A stretch of DNA of 62,850 bases, from positions 1 to 62,850 of the forward strand of contig CAJUSJ010000014.1 of NCBI GenBank assembly GCA_910588865.1, in the 5' to 3' direction. Position numbers and translations under genes: made by a program. The notes beneath the pieces are model-generated. The model did no database searches, was not told the origin of the DNA, and saw nothing but the letters and a program-made list of their open reading frames with translations. How positions within the stretch are numbered: position 1 is the first letter of the stretch; each line of letters begins with the position of its first letter. Of the stretch, positions 23,817-31,669 are shown in pieces. The DNA comes from an uncultured Lachnospiraceae bacterium. Lineage in GTDB: Bacteria > Bacillota > Clostridia > Lachnospirales > Lachnospiraceae.

Positions 23817-24614
23817 TTATCCTCTCAGTGAGTTAATGGTGGACTCAATCTCGTCAGATGTGATCACCATCTTGAGGGCATAGCTGTAAGCCCTCTGACA
23901 CTCAATTAATTTCGCCATCTCTTTGGCCAGATCCGTGCCGGAACGCTCCAACGCGCCGGACTGCACCTTAGCGCTATCCGCCAGCTGGGCCTCCATGCCT
24001 TCCGGAGCCGCGAACTCATTGTCCCCCACGCTCATAAGGCGGCTCGGATTGGAAAATGTGTAGACACCGACTCTGGGAAGATCCTCCTCGTCGTCGTAAT
24101 CGTCATCATCATCAGACTCATACTCATCTTCCTCGTAGTCCTCCTCCAGGGCGGCGATCATGCGCTCCAGATCCGGAAGGTCCGCCGCCAGACGCTCTCC
24201 GTTCTGATCCAGGACAATCTTCCCGGCCTCTGTCATGACAAAGAAGTCCTCCCCCAGCTGTCCTCGGCGGAAATGGCCGTCTCTTGTGTAGGTGATGGCT
24301 CCGGTAACCGGATCCTGGACCATGAAAAAGGTGTTGTTGTCCACAAGGGCAAAATCCAGGGGAGCGTTGGTAGGCGCTAAGGCATCCGTGGTGAAGGTGG
24401 TGTAGGTCCTCTGCATGCGGACTCCGTTTCCAGACTGAAGCTCTGTCACCGCATCCTCCGAGTCGTTGAGATTGTAATTGAGAAGATCAGAAAAAGCCGC
24501 TGTCTTAGGCTTAAAACCATTGTTGTTGATATTGGCCAAGTTGTTGGCGATCACGCCCATCCTGGCCATATACGACCCAGCGCCCAAAGCGCCGGTATAA
24601 AATGACTGATACAT
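23817..24614 (-). CDS. flgG: Flagellar rod/hook basal protein FlgG-type (FlhP-like), acidic insertion
   Basis: 265 aa. N-terminal rod motif VIANNLANINNNGFKPK and C-terminal SGTDLAKEMAKLIECQRAYSYALKMV fit FlgF/FlgG. Residues about 157-179 are nearly all Asp/Glu/Tyr, an insertion before VGVYTFSNPSRL that is not usual. Paralogue of the next gene upstream; the two occupy the FlhO/FlhP slot after sigma-28. Which is FlgF and which FlgG cannot be settled without alignment. Confidence 0.85.
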   Translation of the reverse strand: MYQSFYTGALGAGSYMARMGVIANNLANINNNGFKPKTAAFSDLLNYNLNDSEDAVTELQSGNGVRMQRTYTTFTTDALAPTNAPLDFALVDNNTFFMVQDPVTGAITYTRDGHFRRGQLGEDFFVMTEAGKIVLDQNGERLAADLPDLERMIAALEEDYEEDEYESDDDDDYDDEEDLPRVGVYTFSNPSRLMSVGDNEFAAPEGMEAQLADSAKVQSGALERSGTDLAKEMAKLIECQRAYSYALKMVITSDEIESTINSLRG

Positions 24615-24627
24615 TGTTTTTCCTCCC

Positions 24628-25419
24628 TTACAATCTTCCTACATCCGAAGCGGCCTTGCTCATGATCTGATCATACATCTTAATCACCTGGGCCGCGCTC
24701 TGGAGAGCTCTCTGAGACGACATCATGGTTGTCATCTCCTCGATCATATCCACATTTGACTCCTCTAAAGACTTCCACATTATGGAAGGATTCTCCTGGT
24801 CCTGAGGTTCCTGGTTGGTGGAAAACATACCATAGTCTTCCTTGTGAAGCTGCCCGTAGTCCTCAAAATCCACAATCCGGAGGGTTCCTAAGACCTCCTC
24901 CTCAATCTCCTCCACCTCTCCGTCCTCACCGGCAATGGTAGTGGCCGGGATGGTTATGGTTCCCCGGCTGTCCACAATAAAGTCCTCTGAGGTAATGAGG
25001 ATGGGACCCTCGGTTCCCTGAACCCTTCCCTGGTTATTCAACGCGAGATAACCCTCATCGTCCACATAGAAGGAGCCGTTCCTGGTATAACGGACGCCTG
25101 ACGGGGTATCCACACAGAAAAATCCCTTGTCCGCCAGGGCAAAATCAAGAACACCGTCTGTCTGCTCAAAACCGCCCTGCTCATAATTCACATAGGTCTG
25201 ATCCGCAGTCCGGATCTTGGAAGTAGTGGCGATGGGCTGGGAATTGTCTTTATAATACTTCCCCGTGCGGTAAAGCATCTCCTCCTGGAACGTGGTGCCC
25301 ACCATCCTGTCTGACTTGTAGCCCGGAGTCTGGATGTTGACCATATTGTTGCTGACTACATTCAGATTCCGGCTCTGGGTGAGCATGCCTGACGCCAGGT
25401 TATAAAACCCTTGATACAT
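24628..25419 (-). CDS. flgF: Flagellar rod protein FlgF/FlgG-type (FlhO-like)
   Basis: 263 aa. Motifs: LNVVSNNMVNIQTPGYK at the start, VRYTRNGSFYVDDEGYLA in the middle, and SNVDMIEEMTTMMSSQRALQSAAQVIKMYDQIM at the end. Contains a short acidic run (GEDGEVEEIEEEV). RBS GGAGGAAAG precedes the ATG. First gene after the sigma-28 gene, separated by 111 nt of hairpins. Confidence 0.85.
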   Translation of the reverse strand: MYQGFYNLASGMLTQSRNLNVVSNNMVNIQTPGYKSDRMVGTTFQEEMLYRTGKYYKDNSQPIATTSKIRTADQTYVNYEQGGFEQTDGVLDFALADKGFFCVDTPSGVRYTRNGSFYVDDEGYLALNNQGRVQGTEGPILITSEDFIVDSRGTITIPATTIAGEDGEVEEIEEEVLGTLRIVDFEDYGQLHKEDYGMFSTNQEPQDQENPSIMWKSLEESNVDMIEEMTTMMSSQRALQSAAQVIKMYDQIMSKAASDVGRL

Positions 25420-25439
25420 GTCTTTCCTCCTCCTTTCCT

Positions 25440-25530
25440 CCTTTTGATCGGTATCGGCACGCGCCGCTTCGCGGCACCTGCCACGTCGTCGGAAGGCATC
25501 CTAAAAACGCTACGCGTTTGCCTTCCTCCT
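25440..25530 (-). repeat. Pair of intergenic inverted repeats between fliA and flgF
   Basis: Hairpin 1: GGAAGGCA (25491-25498) with TGCCTTCC, with an inner AAACGC/GCGTTT. Hairpin 2: GCCGC-ttc-GCGGC around 25463-25475. No good T-tract directly after either, so they look more like RNA-processing or palindromic elements than a terminator. Confidence 0.45.
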
Positions 25531-26301
25531 CTAATTATATTGGCTCATATAGGCCTTCAGTTTGCGGATAGCGGAACTGTGTATCTGGGAGATCCGGGGT
25601 TCGCTGACCCCCAGGATCTGGGCGATCTGGCCCATGTTCAGCTCCTCCACATAGTACAGAGAAACTACCATCTTCTCCTTCTCCTTCAGGCTGTTTATGG
25701 CCTCCGCCAGCACTTGGCGGGATTCCACTTTCAAAAAAGCTCTCTCTGGCTGGGACTCCACGTCTCCGCTTGAAAGCTGCAGAGACTGGTGCTCCCCCTC
25801 ATCATCGGTTATCATGTCCAGAGAAAGCACGTTCATCATAACACTCATGCGCTGCAATTTCCGGTATTTCCGTATGTCCATGCCCATGGCGGAGGCCACT
25901 TCCTCATCTGAGGGAAGACGGCCAAGCTTACGGCCAAGCACGGCCTGCTGCTCCTCCATGGCCTTTACCTGTTTGCGGAAATCCCGGGGCATCCAGTCGT
26001 TTTTTCTCACCAGATCAATGATCATTCCCCGAATGCGCCTTGAGATAAAAGTCTCAAATTTATTATCTCGCTCCGGGTCATATCTGTCAAGACCTTTCAT
26101 GATGGCGATGACGCCTTCATTGATGATATCCTCCATCTGGAGGGATCCGGTGTAGACATTGCGCATCTGGTTGGCAATAGTTTTTACAATATAGAGATAG
26201 CGGAGCACCAGGGCCTGTTTTATCTCAATCCTGCCCTCCGCCCGGTACATCTCAAGAAGCTCCTCATTGGTCTTCTCTTCTAAATAATCTGTTTGAACCA
26301 T
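25531..26301 (-). CDS. fliA: Flagellar sigma factor sigma-28 (FliA/SigD)
   Basis: 256 aa. Region 2: EDIINEGVIAIMKGLDRYDPERDNKFETFISRRIRGMIIDLVRKNDWMPR. Region 3: LGRLPSDEEVASAMGM. Region 4: LGVSEPRISQIHSSAIRKLK, a helix-turn-helix that reads the -35. No region 1.1, as in this group. Counterpart of FlgM in the opposite operon. flhF and flhG, which often separate flhA from this gene, are absent: only 25 nt lie between. Confidence 0.95.
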   Translation of the reverse strand: MVQTDYLEEKTNEELLEMYRAEGRIEIKQALVLRYLYIVKTIANQMRNVYTGSLQMEDIINEGVIAIMKGLDRYDPERDNKFETFISRRIRGMIIDLVRKNDWMPRDFRKQVKAMEEQQAVLGRKLGRLPSDEEVASAMGMDIRKYRKLQRMSVMMNVLSLDMITDDEGEHQSLQLSSGDVESQPERAFLKVESRQVLAEAINSLKEKEKMVVSLYYVEELNMGQIAQILGVSEPRISQIHSSAIRKLKAYMSQYN

Positions 26302-26326
26302 GTTCCCGTCATCTCCCTATGGCCGG

Positions 26327-28486
26327 TCAGGCCCCCATTCTCCCCCTGCCTTCGAGAGTAAGACTGCCGATAGATTGTATCTGGACATTGTTGGATATCT
26401 CATTAAATGACAGCACTCTCACATTGGGGTAAAACTGTTCGATCAGCCGGTAGAAATGCACTCTCATAACCTGAGATGTGAGCACCACAGGTGTCTGAGA
26501 AAGCCCGCTGAATTTCTTCAGCTGTCCTGTCAGCTGGTTGACCAGACTCTGGAGCACATCCGGGCTTAACGCGAGATAGTATCCCCGGTCTCCCTTTGAA
26601 AGGCAGCCCACCATGGTCCGCTCCAACTCGGAATCCAGGGTCAGCACTTTCATGCTGCCGTCCTCGCAATACATGCGGGTGATCGTCCTTTTAAGCGCCG
26701 CTCTGATATTTTCAATGAGGCCATCCACATCCCTGACCGGAAGGCCTGTATCAGATATAGTCTCCAAAGCTGTTTCTATGATCGTCTCCAAATCTTTGAT
26801 TGGAACGCCCTCTTTCAGAAGGCTGGTAAGTAGCTTCTGGAACAAACTGTAGGAGATAAAGTTTGGAAATGCCTCCTCGATCAGTTCCGGTGATGTTTTC
26901 TTTATATTCTCCACCAGATGGATCACTTCCTGTCTGGTGATCAGCTCGTGGGCATGCTGCTTCACCACCTCCGACAGGTGGGTCACCAGCACGGACAGGG
27001 GATCAATGACCGTGTATCCATAGATCTCCGCCATCTCCCTGTCCTCCGGCCGGATCCACTTGCTTGGAATACCATATGCGGGTTCGATGGTCTCAATACC
27101 ATCAATCTCTTTTTCCGGATTTTCCGGTTCCAGAGCCAGGAAGTAATCAATGAGAATCTCGCCCCTGGCTATCTCCTCGCCTTTTATCTTGATACAGTAT
27201 TGGTTTGTGTTGAGGGCCGAGCTGTCACGGAGCCGTATGGAGGGGATGACAAATCCCATATCTTGGGCATACTGCCTTCGGAATATGATGATCCTGTTGA
27301 TCAGACGCCCGCCTACGGACTCATCCACCAGAGGGATCAGGCTGTAGCCAAACTCCATCTCAATGGCTTCCACAGACAGAAGGCTGTACACATTGTTGAC
27401 ATCCTTGAAAAATTCTTCCTCGCTTACCGGCTTTGGCGGTTCCTGCTCCTGAAGAGCGTTTTCCCCGTCAGGGGAAAAGTTTCTCAAGCTGGTAGCGCCT
27501 CCGGCACCCATGGCTCCCGCTCCTGCCACTGCCAGACCGGGCTCTGCCTCAATCCTCCTGTACAGATAATAGCCGCCTCCCACTAATCCCAGGGAGATGA
27601 TCAGAAGCTGGATCACCGGCATACCCGGAATCACCGCCAGCACAGCGATAACGATACCGCTTATCATGATGGCCACAGGCTGGGCCATGAACTGCTTGGA
27701 AATATCCTCGTTCAAGCTTCCCTCGGACACAGCCCTGGTAACGATCATACCAGTTGCCACGGAGATCAGAAGGGAAGGGATCTGGCCTACCAGACCATCA
27801 CCTACAGTGGCGATAGAGTAGGTGCTCAGAACCTGCCCCACACTCTGTCCGCCCTGTACCAGGCCGATGATGCTTCCGCCTATGAGGTTGATGGCCGTTG
27901 TGATCAGGGACATGATCGAGTCGCCCTTTACGATCTTGGTGGCACCGTCCATGGAGCCGTAGAAGTCCGCCTCCCTCTGGATCTTCTCCCGTCGGAACTT
28001 GGCTTCCTGCTCATCGATCAGACCAGAGTTTAAGTCCGCGTCAATCGCCATCTGTTTACCTGGCATGGCATCCAGCGTAAATCTGGCGGCTACCTCAGAC
28101 ACACGCTCCGCTCCCTTGGTGATAACAAGGAACTGCATGAGCACGATAATCATGTAGATCACCAGACCTACTACTACGTTGCCCTGAAGGATGAAATCAC
28201 CGAAGGCCTTGATGATCTGTCCTGAGGAGCCTGAACTTGTAAGGATGTTTCTGGTCGTAGAAACATTGATCCCCAGACGGAACAAGGTGGTAACCAGCAA
28301 AAGGGACGGGAATATGGAAAATTCCAGGGCATCCTTGATGGTCATGGTGATGATCAGAATCATCAGCGAAAGGGACATATTGAGGATAATGGCCACATCC
28401 ACCATGGCTTCCGGCAGCGGTATGATCAATAACAGAATAATGGTCAGTACAAACAGTACTATGGAATAGCTCAGTAACTTTTTCAT
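26327..28486 (-). CDS. flhA: Flagellar export gate protein FlhA
   Basis: 719 aa. Eight N-terminal membrane helices (about 1-310) with the conserved FHIPEP-type loop (RVSEVAARFTLDAMPGKQMAID, where this family ties H+ flow to export) and a large cytosolic C-domain forming the nonamer ring for chaperone docking. C-terminal Gly/Arg tail. RBS GGAG before ATG at 28484-28486. Confidence 0.97.
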   Translation of the reverse strand: MKKLLSYSIVLFVLTIILLLIIPLPEAMVDVAIILNMSLSLMILIITMTIKDALEFSIFPSLLLVTTLFRLGINVSTTRNILTSSGSSGQIIKAFGDFILQGNVVVGLVIYMIIVLMQFLVITKGAERVSEVAARFTLDAMPGKQMAIDADLNSGLIDEQEAKFRREKIQREADFYGSMDGATKIVKGDSIMSLITTAINLIGGSIIGLVQGGQSVGQVLSTYSIATVGDGLVGQIPSLLISVATGMIVTRAVSEGSLNEDISKQFMAQPVAIMISGIVIAVLAVIPGMPVIQLLIISLGLVGGGYYLYRRIEAEPGLAVAGAGAMGAGGATSLRNFSPDGENALQEQEPPKPVSEEEFFKDVNNVYSLLSVEAIEMEFGYSLIPLVDESVGGRLINRIIIFRRQYAQDMGFVIPSIRLRDSSALNTNQYCIKIKGEEIARGEILIDYFLALEPENPEKEIDGIETIEPAYGIPSKWIRPEDREMAEIYGYTVIDPLSVLVTHLSEVVKQHAHELITRQEVIHLVENIKKTSPELIEEAFPNFISYSLFQKLLTSLLKEGVPIKDLETIIETALETISDTGLPVRDVDGLIENIRAALKRTITRMYCEDGSMKVLTLDSELERTMVGCLSKGDRGYYLALSPDVLQSLVNQLTGQLKKFSGLSQTPVVLTSQVMRVHFYRLIEQFYPNVRVLSFNEISNNVQIQSIGSLTLEGRGRMGA

Positions 28487-28514
28487 GCAAAAACTCCATC
28501 CCTCAGTCTTTCAT

Positions 28515-29588
28515 CTATTGGAACATGTCTTCCCGGTGGCTCTGTCTGTAGATGTATACCAAAAGCTCCGCCACCGCCCCGTAGTACTCCGGGGGGATCT
28601 CCCGATCCACCTCACAGGAGGCATAGAGCGCTCGGGCAAGAGGACGGTTCTCCACCACGGACACCCCGTTCTCCTCGCCGAGCTTTATGATCCGAAGCGC
28701 CAGATGATCCTGGCCCTTAGCCAGCACCACAGGGGCTCCGTTCTTCTCCGGATCGTATTTTAAGGCTACCGCGAAATGGGTAGGGTTCTTTACGATCACG
28801 TCGGCCTCCGGGACCTTCTGCATCATCCTGCTTAAGGCCATCTGTCTTTGAATCTTTCGGATCCTGCCCTTGATCTCCGGATTGCCCTCTGTGTTCTTGT
28901 ACTCCTCTTTTACTTCCTGCTTGGTCATCTTCAGATTCTGGGCATGATCCCATCTCTGATAGAGATAATCTAAAAACGCAACAACGGTAAAGGCAATACA
29001 CACCTTTACCACCAGGTCAAACACAAGCTCAAGCATGCGGCCGGCAGACACATACAAGTTCATGTCGATCATTCTTGCCACCTGGATCAGATCACTCTGT
29101 AAAAGATTATACAACAAAGCGAGAAGCAAAGCAATCTTAATCAGGTTTTTGGCAAGGTCTACCAGCTTTTTTATGCCGAACATCCTTTTAATTCCGTTGA
29201 TGGGATTCATTTTGCTGAACTTGGGCTTCAACATCTTAAAGCTTATGTTAAAACGGGTCTGGATACCATGACCCAGAATCCCCAGGACCATGGACACCAA
29301 AAGAATCGGCATGGAGCACTTGACCATAGCGGCTACCATGTAGGCAAAGATGTGGGCGGAAGCAGCCAGCGGATCGTCTGCCAGTGCCATGGAAAAGATA
29401 TGGATGACACACTCCCTTGCCGTTCTGACAATAAAGGGGAGCATCAGCTTTACCATATAAAATACGCCGAACAGCATGACAACCGTAACCGCATCCTTGC
29501 TTTGGAAGATATTACCTTCCTTTCGGGCATCACGGATTCGTTTCCCGGTTGGCTGTTCGGTCTTTTCCTGTCCATTCGACTCCGCCAA
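28515..29588 (-). CDS. flhB: Flagellar export switch protein FlhB
   Basis: 357 aa. Four membrane helices and a cytosolic domain with the autocleavage site NPTH in VIVKNPTHFAVALKYDPEKN. Switches export from rod/hook to filament substrates with FliK. A second gene (6724-7062) encodes only a C-terminal-fragment homologue. N-terminal EKTEQPTGKRIRDARKEGNI is typical. Confidence 0.97.
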   Translation of the reverse strand: MAESNGQEKTEQPTGKRIRDARKEGNIFQSKDAVTVVMLFGVFYMVKLMLPFIVRTARECVIHIFSMALADDPLAASAHIFAYMVAAMVKCSMPILLVSMVLGILGHGIQTRFNISFKMLKPKFSKMNPINGIKRMFGIKKLVDLAKNLIKIALLLALLYNLLQSDLIQVARMIDMNLYVSAGRMLELVFDLVVKVCIAFTVVAFLDYLYQRWDHAQNLKMTKQEVKEEYKNTEGNPEIKGRIRKIQRQMALSRMMQKVPEADVIVKNPTHFAVALKYDPEKNGAPVVLAKGQDHLALRIIKLGEENGVSVVENRPLARALYASCEVDREIPPEYYGAVAELLVYIYRQSHREDMFQ

Positions 29589-29619
29589 GGTTCACCACTC
29601 CCTTCTTCCTCCAAACTCA

Positions 29620-30372
29620 TCAGCCCATCATCAAGATCAGCCTCTCCATATAGACAAACATATCCCTCAAAATAACATGTACCTTATCTGCCATAGGACT
29701 GAACATATATACAAGCATCATAAGCCCTACCAGAATCTTAAGCTGAAAATTCACGGCAAACACGTTGATCTGGGGAATCATCCTCATGAGGATCCCCACT
29801 GCCGCCTCTGTCACCAGCTCCATGGCAATGATGGGAAATGCGAACTGCAGTCCCATAACTATGTTGCTCTTAAACAGTTCCACCATCATCATGTACAGCT
29901 CCGGCCTCAGCTGTACTTCTCCAAAGGGCACCAGCCTGGCGGAGACAAAGTACATTCCGATTAGGTTCACATGTCCGTCCACAGCCAAAAACATTAAAAA
30001 CAAGAACGCGTAGAACAGACCTGAGGAGACTGTCATCTGTGTCCTGTTGGTGGGGTCATAGACCTGAGCCATGGAAAGGCCCATGGTGTGATCCATGATG
30101 GAAGACCCATACCGGACTACCATGAAAAACAATTCCATGGAGAAGCCCAGGACAAATCCCACAAAAAGCTCCTTCACCAGCATGACTCCAAACTCGATCA
30201 TGGTAGCAGGCTCGTGCCCGAGGGTTCCGCCCACCGACATGTACAGCATCAGAGTCAGCATCAGGATCAGAGCTCCTTTGTAGGAATTGGGTATATTGGA
30301 CCTGCCGAGCACAGGGTTAAACACCACCGCTCCTGTCATCCGCATGAATACCAGGCCAAACAAGATAAACAT
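29620..30372 (-). CDS. fliR: Flagellar export gate protein FliR
   Basis: 250 aa, six hydrophobic segments. FNPVLGRSNIPNSYKGALIL is the conserved first-loop motif. Core of the FliPQR gate complex; 4 nt after fliQ. The N-terminus is slightly short against family members, but GGGAG precedes this ATG. Confidence 0.95.
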   Translation of the reverse strand: MFILFGLVFMRMTGAVVFNPVLGRSNIPNSYKGALILMLTLMLYMSVGGTLGHEPATMIEFGVMLVKELFVGFVLGFSMELFFMVVRYGSSIMDHTMGLSMAQVYDPTNRTQMTVSSGLFYAFLFLMFLAVDGHVNLIGMYFVSARLVPFGEVQLRPELYMMMVELFKSNIVMGLQFAFPIIAMELVTEAAVGILMRMIPQINVFAVNFQLKILVGLMMLVYMFSPMADKVHVILRDMFVYMERLILMMG

Positions 30373-30376
30373 CAGA

Positions 30377-30640
30377 CTAACTCCCTATCATCAAAGTCAA
30401 CATGTGCTGGAAAAATTGCTGCAGAGTAGACAAGATTGAACTTCCCAAAAGCCCCATGACCACCAGGATCGAGAGAAACTTCGGCACAAACGTCATGGTC
30501 TGCTCATTGATCTGAGTGGCGGCCTGAAAAATAGCGATCACCACGCCCACCACCATACTCACCAGCAGAAACGGCATTGCCAGAAGCACTGCTGTCTGAA
30601 AAGTCTGATACATTACATCCATGATCTCCACTTCACTCAT
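30377..30640 (-). CDS. fliQ: Flagellar export gate protein FliQ
   Basis: 87 aa, two membrane helices. VVGVVIAIFQAATQINEQTMTFVPK is the diagnostic loop between them. Between fliP and fliR as usual. Confidence 0.96.
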   Translation of the reverse strand: MSEVEIMDVMYQTFQTAVLLAMPFLLVSMVVGVVIAIFQAATQINEQTMTFVPKFLSILVVMGLLGSSILSTLQQFFQHMLTLMIGS

Positions 30641-30654
30641 AGGTCATCCTCCTG

Positions 30655-31311
30655 TCAATGGAAACTCTGCACAATACTGGAAAACAAAAGTTCCCACCCG
30701 TCAACTGTCACAAAAAGCAGCAGCTTAAAAGGCAGGGAAATCATAGCCGGGGGAAGCATTACCATACCCATGGACATCAGCGTAGTGGAAACGATGATAT
30801 CTACCAGCAGAAAAGGCAGGTAGATCAGAAAACCGGCTGTAAATGCCCTCTTTAACTCACTGGTCATAAAGGACGGCACCACCACGGTAAGAGGATAATC
30901 AATAGCCTCCTCCTCCTCCGGCGTGTTGGACATCCTTACAAAATTATCCAGGGTGCTCTTGTAGGTGTTGCGGACCATGAATTCCTTAAGCGGTACCACC
31001 ATCCGCTCCAGCGCCTCCTCCTGGGTGATCTCCTCCCTCAAATACGGCTCATAGGCTTCTTCATTGATTCGACTGACCACCGGACTCATGATATACAATG
31101 TGAGGAACATCGCGATCCCCACCATCACCATGTTAGGCGGGGCCTGCTGGACACCCATCGCGTTCCTGGTAAAGGACAGGATGATGATCGTCCTGGTGAA
31201 GGACGTCATCATGACCACAATAGATGGCAGCAGAGCTGCCAGTGTGAGCATGAGCATCAGATCCAACACGGGAACATTCCCGCCGTTCAACTGCGTCAGA
31301 AGGTCGCTCAT
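30655..31311 (-). CDS. fliP: Flagellar export gate protein FliP
   Basis: 218 aa, four membrane segments. Signatures MMTSFTRTIIILSFTRNAMG and MVMLPPAMISLPFKLLLF. Lacks the cleavable signal peptide and N-terminal extension of longer FliPs, which is seen in some Firmicutes. Start overlaps the end of fliO by 4 nt. Confidence 0.96.
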   Translation of the reverse strand: MSDLLTQLNGGNVPVLDLMLMLTLAALLPSIVVMMTSFTRTIIILSFTRNAMGVQQAPPNMVMVGIAMFLTLYIMSPVVSRINEEAYEPYLREEITQEEALERMVVPLKEFMVRNTYKSTLDNFVRMSNTPEEEEAIDYPLTVVVPSFMTSELKRAFTAGFLIYLPFLLVDIIVSTTLMSMGMVMLPPAMISLPFKLLLFVTVDGWELLFSSIVQSFH

Positions 31312-31667
31312 TGGTCTCCTCCCTTCTTTTTCGAATGGCCGGTCAGATATTTTTCCATAATCTCCTGAAAAGGAAACTGGGCCGGTCCCTCCTGTGCCGG
31401 CGGCAGAGGCTCTGTCTCAAAATCACCTTTCACCTCCGCTAAACACTGTATCCCAGCCTGGCTGACACCGATGAGATAATGAGATTCTCCTGTCTTTAAC
31501 AGGAGAATCCTCTGGTTCTGCCCTACCTGCAGCTGTTCAATGATCTGCAGGTTTGCGGAACCGGAGCTCTTCATCCACTGTCTTGCCAGCACGCGGCTGC
31601 ACCAATACGCGATCACCAGCACGATCAATACGGTCAGTACTGATCGGAACAAAGTCAAACCTTCCAT
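31308..31667 (-). CDS. fliO: Flagellar assembly protein FliO
   Basis: 119 aa. One N-terminal membrane helix (VLTVLIVLVIAYWCSRVLA), then the small beta domain IIEQLQVGQNQRILLLKTGESHYLIGVS. A scaffold for FliPQR assembly. Starts 2 nt after fliY and overlaps fliP. Confidence 0.9.
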   Translation of the reverse strand: MEGLTLFRSVLTVLIVLVIAYWCSRVLARQWMKSSGSANLQIIEQLQVGQNQRILLLKTGESHYLIGVSQAGIQCLAEVKGDFETEPLPPAQEGPAQFPFQEIMEKYLTGHSKKKGGDQ

Positions 31668-31669
31668 TC

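Noticed and set aside
25451..25458. GCCGATAC on the minus strand as a further sigma-28 -10
   Set aside because: It sits in a hairpin region and no TAAA/TTAT-like -35 occurs at the right distance.
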